A stretch of 64,000 nucleotides of DNA from Phoronis australis (GCA_002633005.1 NMRA01000120.1:129056-193055); one strand, 5' to 3'; positions 12,601-37,980 are shown, numbered from the stretch's first letter. Translations and numbers: made by a program. Notes: a model not told the origin generated them from the sequence alone.

Positions 12601-12888
12601 TCTTAAGAATTATATTCAAAAGACAAAATGGCGTGACCTCTTCAACCCTTACAAACTATTCTTATCAACGTGTTTTTACAGCAAAGCCGTTTGGAGTGGC
12701 AAATAGTTTTCATAATTGGTGCTGCCATCTATGCATTCGGAGCCATCTTCTACTTAATCTTCGCCGACGGAGAGCTGCAGGAGTGGGCGAAAGAGCCCTT
12801 GGACAAGAACGGCAAACCAGGCGAACGAGATTACATGGTGACGGAAGTACATGCAGACGACGAGGATGTGGAATCGACTAAAGTTTGA
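667..12888 (+). CDS. SLC17 family anion transporter, sialin-type (3' part, 5 exons)
   Basis: This is a multi-pass organic anion/phosphate transporter of the major facilitator superfamily; SLC17 members move sialic acid, glutamate or other anions across lysosomal, vesicular or plasma membranes. Exons are 667-803, 9405-9554, 10733-10865, 11343-11587 and 12682-12888, all with AG/GT borders and compatible phases; they give about 290 C-terminal residues. Exon 667-803 has a membrane helix followed by the SLC17 signature [10 protein letters not shown]. Later exons give helices 7 to 12, including the conserved [18 protein letters not shown] block. The tail is hydrophilic, with an acidic DDED patch, and ends S-T-K-V, which fits a class I PDZ ligand (inference). 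The 5' half is outside the window. Sialin (SLC17A5) resembles it best, but invertebrates have several SLC17 paralogs, so no symbol is given. Confidence 0.88.
3521..6119. repeat. Composite repeat block bounded by hairpins, with diverged tandem units
   Basis: Units of roughly 420 bp share phrases such as gagctagacacttcaa, ggtcatt(t/a)ggtgca and ttttgacc. They start near 3660 and 4140, and the pattern resumes after the transposon at 5930. The left end carries a hairpin (ACTCTGTGCG / CGCAGAGT, 3523-3547). A sequence similar in inverse orientation (cgcactcacagagtcc) lies at 6071-6086. Immediately beyond is a perfect 12-bp-arm hairpin (6087-6111) followed by ctttCTAG and T, which resembles a Helitron 3' end. 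Class is uncertain. Confidence 0.55.
4529..5883. mobile_element. Non-autonomous DNA transposon, CAGGGCTCGAC ends, copy 1 (1355 bp)
   Basis: The element starts CAGGGCTCGAC and ends GTCGAGCCCTG. It is flanked by the exact 5-bp duplication CTAAC (4524-4528 and 5884-5888). Both subterminal zones carry repeated GCGACCTGG and GCGAGCTG motifs, as expected for transposase-binding sites. Inside, a block reading aaaaatgagctag ... ggtaccgc occurs twice (about 5414-5460 and 5565-5600). No transposase frame is visible. It is inverted relative to the copy at 50819-52968 and shorter, so each copy has deletions the other lacks. CAGGG ends resemble hAT elements, but most hATs make 8-bp duplications; a 5-bp hAT-like group is the best guess. 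Confidence 0.88.
7055..7509. repeat. Palindrome with arms built of about 21-bp subrepeats
   Basis: Two arms of about 210 bp face each other around a centre near 7265-7300. Each arm is a chain of diverged 21-bp units (consensus close to ACGGnnnACGGACTCAnnAAAC), about nine per arm. Outer ends are gtcaaggtac and gtactttgac. The arms match well but not perfectly, so this is an old fold-back structure and not a recent inversion. No coding potential was seen. Confidence 0.85.
7565..8090 (+). repeat. Dispersed ~500-bp repeat family R1, copy 1
   Basis: Shares phrases in the same order with 19325-19830 and with 61065-61385 plus 62876-63035: gaacatcatatctcagaa, ggctgat, catgat/gagggct, ttttactnagaa/aaaagacatgg-like, and aatggcagattggtac. 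It has no open frame. The nature of the family (fossil DNA transposon or retroelement untranslated region) is not clear. Confidence 0.7.
9165..9305. repeat. Transposon remnant with ggattttttaaaaagggg repeats
   Basis: The phrase ggattttttaaaaaggg occurs twice 28 bp apart. The segment ends in G- and C-runs around a palindrome (gggggtccggaccccc, about 9276-9293). A similar style of sequence is found at 55347-55460. Probably the end of a mobile element; the family is not identified. Confidence 0.5.
9555..10732 (+). other. SLC17 intron with a copy of dispersed repeat R2
   Basis: No exon was seen. At about 10100-10330 it carries phrases (gttcaagtactgtaccatag, accagacaatgttttgaaaaattgtgg) shared with 24660-24930 and 35480-35760, defining a second dispersed repeat family. 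Confidence 0.55.
11930..12140 (+). repeat. MITE-like repeat in SLC17 intron, shared with 45697-45989
   Basis: Both sites contain gctcacctgaggggaaa near the left and ttggccccaaa-ttgaggcat-gag near the right. The copy at 45697-45989 has clear inverted ends (agggccct); this copy is more decayed. Confidence 0.6.
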
Positions 12889-13398
12889 TTCATGTGCATT
12901 TAGTTTGTCTTTGACAAAACATTAGGTTTGTGCGTGCACATGTGGGTGTGATTGCGTGTGTAGAAGGACTCGCCTATACTTTCGCAAAATGGAACAAGGG
13001 ATATTTCTTGGGTACTGTGGCATCCCCTTGTGGCAATTTTAGCTCTCCTTGCATCGATTTACCAAGTAGTGTGATGGATCTTCGTAAATTTTGCAAATGT
13101 ATTTGTACCAAAAACTGAATGGCACTTCATTTTGTAACAATCAGGTGAATGCTGTTCCCACTTGTGGCAGCTTATTTTTTACAGGGGCCTGACTGTCTTT
13201 GAATCTTTGGGATGGGACGACACTCGTCAATGTCAGACAAACCTGTATAGTGCTGCGCTTCCTAGTTACAAATTCAGTTTTTTGTCATTCAGCTGTGTCT
13301 GCCAAAGCATTATTGAGTGATCTCCATGATATTTATCAGATACAATGGCATGCTTTCATTTTCATACAAATGCCACCTGTGCTCTACCTAATAGTGAC

Positions 13399-13404
13399 AA
13401 TAAA
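13399..13404 (+). terminator. Possible poly(A) signal of the SLC17 gene
   Basis: AATAAA lies about 510 bp after the SLC17 stop codon and is the first canonical hexamer seen downstream. The sequence between is a plausible 3' untranslated region. Confidence 0.45.
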
Positions 13405-15679
13405 GCTACTGAGTCCTTCAATGTTTTTACCAATGAATGTGCTGAACAGGTGTTCATTTAATTCAACACATATGTCTTTGTTGATAAAAGGACTTCCTGC
13501 CAAATGATGGACAAATTTGATCCCACTAGAGGCTGGCTTGAGTTCAGTAGTATTTTGCATTATCTAGTGGGAATGCTTGTGGATTACACAATGATCTTCC
13601 CTAGTATCTATCCTGTATGGGGTATAGAGGTGAGTGAGTATCAATGCTCCTTAGCATTGCTCATGTAGGAAACTGCTAAGATTTAGCTTCGTTGTTGTAT
13701 ATCACTCACATTGTTGCACAAAGTGATATGAAATTGTTAGAGTGTGTTAAAACCGTGAGGCAGCTATTCAGATCTAGTGGGTTTTGCTATGTTAGTCTTT
13801 TTCTTTTAAAAATCTCAATATATTAAATCTCGATTTATAAATCTAAATTTTGTCGGCTAACACGTTTTTTGAAATCTCAGATTGACGTTCTAGCACCTAG
13901 TTTGAGTGGCTAATGAATTTCCAGCGAACCTTGGGTAGTGTTATTTAGAATACTATTCACACAATTTTTTATCGTAGTATGGTAATTTTTATAGTTTGGA
14001 ACACAATATCGCTGACAAAAATAAGTTTTAAGGACAATTCACTTTGCTTTTAGCATGGTTTGTGTTGCGTAGCTATTGCAAACGATATTTTCTGCTAAAG
14101 TTTTCAGTATTTGCAATAATGTGGCAAGCCTGTGAAAATACAAATGTGGCAATTTTTGAAATTGTTCTCGTTCCAAGTTGAAGAATTTTTACCATAACTT
14201 TCACTTCGGCCAGTGTGCCGTATTTGTGAAAGTGTCGGTGGTTATGAGAGTTACCATCTACAGTTACTGTAAGTAGATGGAGACCCCTTACGCAGTGCAT
14301 AACTGTGGTGTAATGAAACATGTGGTACCCTAGCTTTATGTTGACTTCGTGTCAAACCTGTGCATTGCAAACCAGTCCCCTGGGGTCCCATCTTTCTACT
14401 CGCATTTCCGTTTTAACTTTGCGCGAACTCAAGATAAGTGTGTGTTACACTGTGCTCGAGTAAATTATGGTTTATGCAAAGAGTTTCTTGTCCAAGTTAG
14501 AATTTGACTTCCTCCAGATTCATGTTAAAAACTCGAGTAAAAATTTGAGATTTCGAATACAAAAGACGTAAGTTTTCGCCTCAATGCTGGGGTCATCACG
14601 TGCAAATTACGAGTAAAAAGATTACACCCTGGGCCCTGGTGAACAATTTTGACTTTAATATTGCTGCTCCAGTGCAATAACTCTCTTATCCCATGGTGTG
14701 CTATAAATGAAATAGTTTTAATTATTGTGACTCGTACCGATTTAAAGTTTTGGTTTGAACTACCTGCTATACGTAATGATGTGCACATCTCATTTTTCCT
14801 TTATTGTGTTAACGAGAGTTTTAAAATGGCCGACTTTAGGCTATCTTGGGTTTGAGGACGCTGTTAAGAGTATGTTTAGTTAATTATAGAGAGACAGCTG
14901 AAATTCTTTAAAAATTGATTAGTGGTTAGTTTACTGAATGTTAGTGGTTTTTGTCTTGTTTGCTTTAAATAGTTTGGTGTGTCGTTTAGAAGAACTAAAA
15001 TAAGCCATCTGTTGCTTGATGACTTGGATATAACTTGGAGATCCTGTTACTGTTAATGATACTGTTGTGTGAGTATTAACTACTATGGTAATCTCGTGTT
15101 AATTGCTATGGTAATCTCGTATTAACTGTTATAGGTAATCTTGTGCTGTTTTGGATTGTAGCATTGTGCTTTTTTGTTGATTAATTATGCCAAATATCTT
15201 TTGGAGCTTTTTTTGTTGTTTTGAGATGTTTTGTGAGAAAAGTGGGTGTGTTGCTTTTCTGATTGACGTTTCATGCGCATCTTGTAAGTGTTTGAAAAGA
15301 GGTTGAAATCTCGGGTGTTTTTAGAATAATAAATTATGGTTAATTGGAATGAAACTGGCAGTTAATGAGCATTTTTAAACTAAGTGTTCGGAAGTTTTGT
15401 TAATGTATCTAGAAAGGGGATGCTGTGGAGTCCAGACTCCTTCTTGGTCGACTTGCTGTGTTCTCTCGCCTTGGTGAGGTAAATATTCACCTGCCTCTCT
15501 TGAGACTGGGATTTTACCTGAAGACACGACAGGTGTGCTTTTTATGCACAAACATTTGTATAAAATATGTGTACACATTGCCGCCATCTCTGCCCAGTGT
15601 CTGTCAATCTGGAGTCCATGGCTGAATCTCCTAAACCCTTGTGAAATTTGTTACTTCTATGAACGCGACAATGGATGAT

Positions 15680-16950
15680 AACGACTACTGCTATACACCA
15701 TTCTGGCAGTTTTAGTTTTTTATGTGTGACTCTGTATCTTTGGAGTCCTGTGACAGATTTTCATGGAAATTGCCATGTTGAAGAGACGACGATGCCTTCC
15801 AAATTTAGATGGATTCAACATATTCTGCACCACCTTGTTGCCAGCTTTATTGTTTTCTGGTTTTTTGGATGTTTGCCTGTTGATCTGCAAAACTGCTTAA
15901 GGAATTATTGTCAGTGGGAATTGGATGTTTTTACTGGGAAGAGCACGATGGCTCTGACTACTGTATCACACTCTAGTAGCAGCTCTTTATGCGTACATGG
16001 CTACTCCTTGTAGGACTTTTGTGTGAAAATCGGCAAATGATTCCTGTGAACGTGGCTGCAAATGATGATGTCTTTTACACAGATATGACTATTGCTGTGC
16101 CCCTAGTGACTATTTTAGTTTTCACATTTTCCTCTATCTTTGGAGTTTGTTGCCGGATTTTCATAAAATTTTGGCAAATGGGGTTTATTAAGGAGACAAA
16201 GTCTACCAATTTGCAGATGGATTCAACATCTTGTATACCACCTAGTGACAATTATTTTCGATTCTGGTTTTGGCATCTGTCTATTGGCAAAACTGCTCAA
16301 AGGATCATTTACGAAAATTGTTTATATGTGTTCCTACTGAGAAATGCATCGATGACTATAGGTTTCGATGGGTCTGGCCACAGGCGCACCCAACCTAAAA
16401 ACTGGGGGGCTCGAATCTTTCAGAATGTGGACCTTTTACGAAAAAACAACAACAAAAAACGAGATATGTTCAGAGCTGTGAATTGTGCTTTCGACGAATT
16501 TTTTAGTGGACGAAAGTCTCGTTCTCTACTTTTTCGGAATTTTTGTTTCTCTGAGGCGGACGTTTTTGCCCACTTCGTCAAATGGGGGGGCTCATTCAAG
16601 CCCTAACCTGGGTGCACGCATGCTGACGACTGTGGCACAACCTAGAGGCATATTTTGCCTGGGGCTCAATGTCTTCCAAACTCTTTGATGAATCTTTGTG
16701 AGAGTACAGCTATCCCTAAAGACGACAGTGCCTGCACCGTTTCAAACAAATTTGACTCATTCTGCTCCCCCTAGTGGCTCTTTTAATTATTTTTGTGTCC
16801 ATCGTGTGCTTCCATATCTGCTAAACTTGAAGAATCGTGATGGGTGTGTTCCTATTGAGGAGAGCAGTTCTGACTTCCTTAGTAAATCCTGGAGGCTATT
16901 GTAAGTTTACTAGTTGCTCCCTTTAGTAGGAATGTTGACCAGAAAATGAT
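15680..16950 (+). repeat. Diverged tandem repeat domain with CCTAGTG(G)C motif
   Basis: Phrases such as tgactatttta, gtatctttggagt, ggattttcat(g/a)aaatt, agatggattcaac and ccacctagtgac recur in order at about 15720-15900 and 16095-16320. The same phrase order is found, better preserved, at 61600-62520. The reading frames across it arise from the repeat and do not resemble protein families. Confidence 0.55.
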
Positions 16951-19324
16951 GATAATCCGTAGTATCTGTGCTGCACGCACTGCACACGGTGGGCACATTT
17001 CAACATTCTGTGGTTGTTTTCTGCTTTATTGTTTCAGTGTTGTGCTCTTATTTAAGTTATTTTTCCTGCCTTTTATTTGCTTCTCGTATTTCAAAAATAG
17101 ATTGATCAATGCAAGATTGCTTATTGTAGATTGCATTTATGTATTAAAAGCATCCAGTGCTTCACAACTCTGTAGTTGATTTCTTCCATTCACAACTGGT
17201 CTGATTGAATGCAGTCACAGAGGCCACTGAGACTGCTTGCTAACGCCTATTTTCAGTTACTTTGTAGTATGTGGTTCTGCACTTCTTAAAAAGGAAAGTG
17301 TACATATTTTAGCCCGAAATTTACATTTGAGGGAATGAAAATAATCTATCCAATTGTGTTCTGCGGTAAATTCTTTTTTTCCCGACGGCGAAGGAAAAAT
17401 AGGAAAAAAGTGGGAGTCGCAAAATAACCGATTTATGCAGTGCTAGTTTACAGTTTTTACTGACATGGTTTATGTTGAGATATTAAGAGGACTGCTATGA
17501 AAATTAGTCAAACCTGTGCTACGTTTGAAATATTTAGCAAATTCTGGTACTAGTGCACTGAAAGTGATCTTAAATGGTTCTATAAACTTTTGGAACATTT
17601 CGTTTTTGATTTCTGCAAGTTTCTCAAGGATTCAAATGTGTTGAAGCTTTCCACAACACCATAAAAAATGTCAATTCCTAAACATGCAATTCAGCCAATA
17701 AAACAAGTAAAAAAACCATCACTTTGGATGGGATTAACAAACTGGCCAAAATTTGGCTCCAAAGCAAGGGCAGGTGATGGCTTATTCCTCTTGATGGTAG
17801 AAACTTAATTAGTACGTACTATCATAGAAAAGGAAATTTTAAGAGATATAATTTTGTTAAAGTAGCATAAAACTGTTAAAAACAAGTTATTTATGATTAT
17901 GAAATTAAGACTTTAAGAATAATTTTGAAGTGGTTCCTCGGTCAAAACAGATGTGATATGTGGGCTTGCAAAGAACTTGCGCTTTGTTATTTCTTCAGAC
18001 TAAGCTCATAATATTTCTGGTCACACTGTTAACTGAAATTTTGTGAGCTTCGTCGAAAGAAATGGCAAGCTGTCAGTTGCTCCCTAGCCCCGAGATCACT
18101 TCTAAACTGAGTTCCGGTAAGGAAGAAGACTATTTTTTATAGCAGGTGACTGAAATCTAAACTTGTTTTTTGACAGAAAGCACAGGTTCAATGTTCAGGT
18201 TGTCAAACCGTGGAATAAAATGTATCTTAAAATATTTCAAACTTGAGTGATCTTTCTGAAACTGCCAACCACAGGGGCGGATGGGGCCTTCAAAGGGGCC
18301 TGGTCACTAGACCTATACTTTTAAGTTATTGTCTTGAATCTTACCTACTGCAGCTTGTATGTCGGCCGATGTGTAGTTTGTTTCAGAATCTGTTTTTTCT
18401 TCAGAAATGTCCCGTTAGTGGTGACATTTTGTTGGAGAAGCTCAAAAGAATTCCATTGTATTTATTGTGAAAAGGATACTAGGGTTTAACTGAAATTTTG
18501 AGAGAATTCAATTTAATTGAACGTGGATTGATTCATGTCTCTATTACAATCTGTTAACTGTCACAGGGACAAATAACAGATTCAAATATTTTATCAAAGA
18601 AGCCATTGATTGTTAGTTTATCAAACACAGAACAATTATATAAGAATATTGAAACAAAAGCCAGTACAAACAGTATCGATGGTCCTATGTCCCATTTCCT
18701 AGTAACTGACAATAAAAGAAAAGAGCGTATGGTAAAAGATGGAAGGCATGTGAAATAAAAATTTTAAGAAAACTACAGGTCTGGAAATTTCACAGTGGTT
18801 TTAGCTTACTTTGTATAGTACAGCTGTTGAAAACAACAGTTGGTAAGATTTCGAATATTTGCAGCTACGTAGAAATTAGCCTCCAAAAAGAACAAATGCC
18901 TATTTACTAATTATTTTTGTAGCAAATGAAGACAACTGCAATAAGGCAGAAGCCCTTCTTAAAAGCACAACTGGTTGTCTGAACACATGACAGCAGCACA
19001 CCATGTATCATCTCTTGTGTACTTGCCATATACCTGCCTATATACCAGTGTTCAAAATTACACCGGCCACTAGATAGGTGTACCATGAACTGCTAGGGGG
19101 CGCACTTGTAGATACATTGGGCACCTCAGCATGAACTCCATGCAAAGCTAGGTCACGCCCTCTGCTGGCGGTGAATGACACCAATTAAACATGCCTGCAA
19201 CATCCTCTGTTCACTCTGAAGGCTATGTGGTGTTTTAATAACAAGTAAATTGTTTACAGGTGCTATATATTTACAAATGTTAACAAATCTGACAGAGTTT
19301 AATGATAACTTATGTATCACCCAT

Positions 19325-19830
19325 AGAAAAATTTCTAGTTTGAATAATTTTGGAACATCAAATTTTGGAAATGGCTGATTGGATTCACTGAAACTTTCAG
19401 GTACTATGTTTTATGCACTATTCTCCAAAATGCTTTTGATATAATTATTGTTCTTAGAATGTTCCACTTCTGCATGAGGGCTATCAAAAATAGGACTTAT
19501 GATTTTTACGAAAAACTCAAAAGTTAATAAACCAAAATGAAATGATAATTTTGACAACTAACCAATCGGCGTTTATGAGATTTCACCGTGAACATTTGTA
19601 TCAAACGAAATTTATCAGGTTATTGATACCACTGATTTTCTATGCAGGTAATACCTTTCGTTTTTGTTAAACTTTACTAAAAAGACATGGTCATGTGACT
19701 TAGTTAATGGCAGATTGGTACAAAGTCAATAACCAAATTCTACACACTTTCTGGTTTCAGTTATACTTTTACTGAGTTAAAATATATAACTTTAGACAGG
19801 TCGATGAAGTCCTACACAAGGTACTCGGCC
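19325..19830 (+). repeat. Dispersed repeat R1, copy 2
   Basis: Same orientation and phrase order as 7565-8090, including aatggctgattggatt, gagggctatcaaaaatagg, actaaaaagacatggtca and taatggcagattggtac. It is uninterrupted and therefore serves as the reference for the split copy at 61065-63035. Confidence 0.7.
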
Positions 19831-20143
19831 AAGATTTATAACTATAACTCTTCACCCGAGTCAATGTGCGGCACTTATTTTACTGTAAAAACCACCATAT
19901 TTGACCATACAAATCCAGTGTGCTCTAAGACATCCAAAATAGCTTCGATTCCAAATAACTGCATATCTTAAAATTGGTAAAAATATCAAATATGTGTATT
20001 ACCTATTGGGCACAGACTGGGGTGAAGTGAAAATGGTGCTTTTGGCAACCTTCTGTGATACTTCCTGTAAGACACTAGGCCTTGAGCTGACATTGACATG
20101 CTTGGATCAGCAGTAAAGACGCATGTCGTAAAATACTGACATA

Positions 20144-20266
20144 CAGTAAAACTCGTGTAAATGACATTCCAAGTCAGATTTTTCCGGACTAATTTCATAT
20201 GGACTAGTCCATGCAGTCAGACCTACAAATAAGTCCGACTGAATCTGACTTATGCAAGTTTTACTG
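20144..20266. mobile_element. MITE with CAGTAAAACT inverted ends
   Basis: The segment starts CAGTAAAACT and ends AGTTTTACTG, with further imperfect pairing inward (agtcagatt / aatctgact and tccggact / agtccga). The 5' side is preceded by TA, but TA is not kept at the 3' side. The ends resemble Tc1/mariner or pogo-type elements; this is by end sequence only. Confidence 0.6.
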
Positions 20267-20956
20267 CTTATCAACAAGTGCCTGTACTGTTACACATCTG
20301 GAGTGACTGGGGTACATGCAGGGGCTCACTTTTGTCTTCTGTAGGGCACGGGCACTTCATCAGTCAAATACTGTAATCCAACTAGTTTTCTCACTTGGCT
20401 TTTGAGGCAGCACTTTTCATGTAATAAATAGTGAGCACAAAATGCTTAGCGGTATTCTTAAGCTTTACATGCAAAACAGTCTGTGTTACACTTAGATACC
20501 AAAATCACAATCCTAAAGGTTGATTCCAAAAAATAAAAGCCAGCCTGTCCTTTGCATCAAATGTGGCCATGTTGTGTGATATTCTGTAGCCTAGCGCACA
20601 TGTCAGGGTCCATATGATAGGCCTGGAAAACAAATGATGCCTACTTTGTAGAATAGCTGATGGTATTGACATAAATGGATTTAATCAGAGAATAAAATAT
20701 TTGTTTACCAAGATTTTCTAGATTTTGGTAATGAATTGTCAAACAGCGTATGGTCTCTGAACACCAGGATCTAAGATCAAATGTAATTTGAGACTTGATT
20801 AAAAAATCAACCAATTCTATAGCATGAGAGCTGAATATTCACTTAAAGCATGGCATGTGATTGGTCAGTTTCTAAATCAAGTGTTTAGTTAATTGGTGGT
20901 GTAGGGCCCTGATATTTACCAATTGTTCTCAACTTGAAAAGTATGACAGTAACAAA

Positions 20957-27847
<6,891 letters not shown>

Positions 27848-29779
27848 CTGAAACAGTGAATCAAACTGTTGAGTTGTTTGTGTTAGTGTTAACCAGAGCT
27901 TAAATTTCTTTGAGAAAATACTTCACCCAATGCCCTAACACCACAGGAAAATGTGTGACTGTAAAATATGGGAGTAAAACGAAAGACAAAAAATTCATGA
28001 TTTCAAAGTATGATCATTTTCATGTTCAGGGCAACAACTCCTAAGTATATTTCAATTTAGCAGATATAGCTGACAGCAAAAAAGGCTTGTTTTTTCTGGA
28101 TGGAACTAATCAGGAAGAGGTTCAATATTTTGTTTGTCTGAGGATTGTATGTGGACTATGGAACTTGCACCTGTCATAATAACGCACAATAAAATTGCAC
28201 TACTGTATTCTTTCAAAAACACAGTCAAATTTGGACACCAATTTAACCTTACACAGTCTTAAAGTGGTTTCACTTTACACTTTTGACATGATATCTTGGT
28301 TTTTTAATGAGAAATCAACTAGTATCGCAGAGCATTTTATGCTCATAAGAGAACACTTTGCATGCAGTATGTAGATGACACATCACATTGAAAAAAATTT
28401 TAAAATGTCCAAATCTGGTGTGATGTACATATGTCACATCCAAGAAACAACATAGTTCATACAAGACTCCTGATTGCGTATCTAAAAATGCACACAGTTA
28501 AAGCTGCATTTTGCCCTGTTTAGCTACAACAATCTGAAAACCAAAATTGAATCAGATCTTTTACTCTGAAAAAATTAATCTCACAATACTCCTTACCATG
28601 ATAGGATTCCATTTCCGTTACTAACAAGAACTTTGAAACCATCAGTGACTTGAGAAAATGATTCAGAGTTGGTGATGAAATAGGATAGTTACAATGACAA
28701 AAAGGAATGTTATCAGACCGCTTTTAGGAGAGTAGAAGGAGAAATTGGATTTTCGTTTTTCAGACAAACTGCATGGGAAACATGCAGGTTTAAAGGTATG
28801 AATACTTTGATAAGAAATCAAGAGCCCTGTACAAACTACGCTGCTGTCTCAGATAGGAAAAGGTGAAATGAAGCTTAAAGTATTGTTGATAAAAGTGTTC
28901 TGAACAAAACAGTGCATAAGAAATTACTCCCTTTAATTACTGAACTTTCGAAGCCTTTGTCAAAGGTTAGAGAAGTGGGTTAATTAGGGCATTGGGCAGC
29001 CAGGCCCACATGTTGTCACAGTGATGGATCTGTTCTAGCAAGAGACGATCCTCTGGACTAGAATAGAAAAATCATCACGACAACATGCCTGCTCAGTACA
29101 ATTCATTGACCAGTCTATGTCTTGGACTGCTTGCTGCGTTGCGACCCGAACTGTCCAGGAAGAAAACTATTTTAGGTGTAGATTTATTTTCCTAGATCAG
29201 GTAAATACTACACGCCTGTGTTGGCTTACGTTAGTAAATGAGAAATGGGTGACACTGACACTGAGTGAGTGAATGATCAGATGACAGATCATCATTCATT
29301 CAAGTTTAACTCAACGATTTTCACCAAAGCATTAAGTTCATCATTAGTAGTGACTGAATCACAGGATTCCTTGTGAAAAACAAGGGCCCAAGACTGTGTC
29401 CAAAAAGAGTAAGATAACACTGCCGTTACTTCAACTAAACTACTTAAGGATTAAAAGCCAACCTAATTCATTCTTGAGCTCTGACTTGATAGCTTGCAAA
29501 AGTGTCATGACGACTGCGTGACCTTGACATTGCCAGAAGCGCCACATCGCGGATATCCATTTTAGAAGTTGCTGAACTAAGACCTTTTGATCATTCCAAA
29601 TAACAAATGCATCTGGTCTGAAGCGAAGACATTTGATTCCAAATCATTCCGACCAGTTATCACTAAAGTGTTCACGTTATGAGACACATACTTGTCTGCA
29701 AAATTCTATTTGCAGCGAGATCTACCGGATAAATACGAAATCAAACACTCTCGTCTACTGGAGGAACGATTGTACAACT
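27848..29779. promoter_or_regulatory. Shared upstream region of LRP2BP and DPCD (divergent pair)
   Basis: The first coding exons of LRP2BP (minus) and DPCD (plus) face away from each other across 1.9 kb. The LRP2BP coding exon has an acceptor just upstream of its ATG, so its transcription start must lie within this interval or beyond DPCD exon 1. No TATA box or CpG-dense patch stands out. A bidirectional promoter near 29500-29780 is inferred from layout only. Confidence 0.4.
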
Positions 29780-36326
<6,547 letters not shown>

Positions 36327-36930
36327 GATTATAGTTATTGTACAATAGGACCGAAGTACTGTTGACTGCTGCAGGATGTCATTCAGTGACTATATAGCTT
36401 TCTGAAGACTACACATGATTGGTATTTGACGATGAGTTGAACTTGCGATGACTGGAAGAGTCCAAGTTGCACCAGGCAATGGGTGTTTTTGATTGTGGTA
36501 TGACTAATCTGAGCATTGCCTCACACTGCTCTGCCTTCAACAGAAAATAATCCACTCATGTTACATTGAGCTTGGCAATTTCATTTGGCTGGCACTGAAT
36601 TTGGCATCAATGATTGCAAATGGTATGAAAAATCAGCCTTGAATCATTCACTTAGAAGGATACTAAACCGTTTTGATGATTTCAACTAATCCTCATTCTG
36701 TTACCTGCTAATGTATCATTGCTGTCAACCTTCCAAGTTAAAGACAAGAATCAACTAAAAATTCATACCCCCTATCTCACAAATTGGACAGTATGGTCCT
36801 TTGTGGGTGGTCTTTTCTCAATTACCGTGTAATTCGCTAAAAGTGCAAGTCATGCTTGCCCGTTTAGCAGACTTTGAATGTTTTCAAATTTTCCTCCAAT
36901 CTTTTGAAGGTTGTCGAGGGTTACAGAGCA

Positions 36931-37575
36931 TTATTTTGCTCCAGAGAACTGAATGGGAAAGTTGTTTTTAGTATCTGTTAATAAGTCAAACCAGGCTTGG
37001 TATCCTTTTAAGTAAATCTGTACCAAGTGTCGCAGGTCACCGAGACTCCACATTTCAGAAGACTTGAAAATGACAGGATGGTGTCTCATTGTGTTGTGCA
37101 AGAAATGCAGAAAGTAGAGCCACACTGTTACGCCTTGTCCTTGTATAACCTCATTTTGTTTCACTTTTTCAATAAAATCTGAATATCTTGAACTTACCAT
37201 GTTGCTATTTTTATGGGTGATTTTTATTTTACCAAGATTGTAATTTTTGATTAATTGGGTTCTGGCTCTTGATACAGAGACTGGCCTCTGTTGTTCAAAT
37301 TCTAAAACCCAGCTCCCTATCTCCTCATATTGTTCATGGAATCTTGCAGCAGCAGGCACATGAAAGGTATTGCTGGTGTTACATATCAGAAAGCAGACAA
37401 TATCCAATTTTGAAAATGGAGGACTTTTATGTAGTATGTTATCTGCAAGCTTGTGAATTAAGTCAAATATCTGTAAATTATAGAAATTGACTCGGTAAAA
37501 GTATTTTATTATATATTCTGAAAGCAGAAAGCTGTGGTTTATAACTTTATACCAGTCTGTTTCTAATTGGGTCAC
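36931..37575 (-). CDS. Unrecognised protein, probable terminal exon
   Basis: A 214-codon open frame on the minus strand ends at 36931. The last 135 or so residues have a protein-like composition (block FHEQYEEIGSWVLEFEQQ, then YSDFIEKVKQNEVIQGQG, WLYFLHFLHNTMRHHPV and QIYLKGYQAWFDLLTDTK). The upstream third is more AT-driven and contains several possible acceptors (a tttacag and a polypyrimidine-rich stretch ending gctgcaag near 37346), so the true exon may begin at about 37450 or 37346. It is convergent with DPCD. Upstream exons would lie between here and BUB3, in a region of repeats and an assembly gap; none was found. I do not recognise the family. Confidence 0.5.
   Translation of the reverse strand: MTQLETDWYKVINHSFLLSEYIIKYFYRVNFYNLQIFDLIHKLADNILHKSPPFSKLDIVCFLICNTSNTFHVPAAARFHEQYEEIGSWVLEFEQQRPVSVSRARTQLIKNYNLGKIKITHKNSNMVSSRYSDFIEKVKQNEVIQGQGVTVWLYFLHFLHNTMRHHPVIFKSSEMWSLGDLRHLVQIYLKGYQAWFDLLTDTKNNFPIQFSGAK
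37171..37176 (+). terminator. Possible poly(A) signal of DPCD
   Basis: AATAAA on the plus strand, 845 bp after the DPCD stop. If used, the DPCD 3' untranslated region overlaps the opposite-strand open frame at 36931-37575. No closer canonical hexamer was seen. Confidence 0.25.
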
Positions 37576-37597
37576 GTGTACTTTTAATGAAATTTAA

Positions 37598-37980
37598 AAA
37601 ATGACAATATCAATAACATGCCAAAATCTCAAATCAATATGAAATTTCACAAATATTCAATTTGTTACTGTTTTCTAAAGTTTTTGTTTTAAGCAACTTG
37701 TGGGTTTTTTCACAAAAACGATAAAAATCCATTTTTATAGCCCCTTGTGCGAAGAACTTTTTTAAAAACAACTAACAGTGTTGCAAAACAACGATATCAA
37801 TAACACGCCGAAATCTCAAATTAAGTTTAAATTTCATAAACCAAAATTTCATAAACTATAATTGTTTTCTAAATTTGTTTTTTAAGCAACTTGTGAGTTT
37901 TTCAAAAAAATGATAAAGGTCCTATTTTTATTGCCTCTTGTGCAAGAGAAGAAATGTTTAAAAACAAGTGTTTTTCAAAG
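37598..37980 (+). repeat. Two-unit direct repeat (~190 bp)
   Basis: The phrases aaatctcaaat, gttttctaaa, ttttaagcaacttgtg, gataaa and cttgtgc recur in order at 37600-37760 and 37800-37950. It lies just outside the element starting at 38048. Confidence 0.65.

Larger units (their letters stand above)
13430..20950. other. Intergenic region, SLC17 to LRP2BP (tail to tail)
   Basis: The two flanking genes converge on this region. No conserved exon was recognised. A short segment at 15415-15480 with an open reading (DAVESRLLLGRLAVFSRLGE) followed by GTAAAT could be an exon, but nothing supports it further. The rest holds diverged tandem repeats (15680-16950), an element with facing cacccaacctaa / ggtgcacccaggtta-like ends (about 16386-16618), a copy of repeat R1 (19325-19830) and a small MITE (20144-20266). 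Confidence 0.6.

Noticed and set aside
15415-15480. Exon-like segment ending before GTAAAT
   Set aside because: It is open on both strands, no homology is recognised and no partner exon was found.
15989-16606. 205-codon open frame
   Set aside because: It runs through a diverged tandem repeat and a small element insertion. Composition is erratic and no motif is seen.
18243-18470. 75-codon open frame
   Set aside because: It contains a G-rich transposon-like stretch (aggggcggatggggcc) and no domain.
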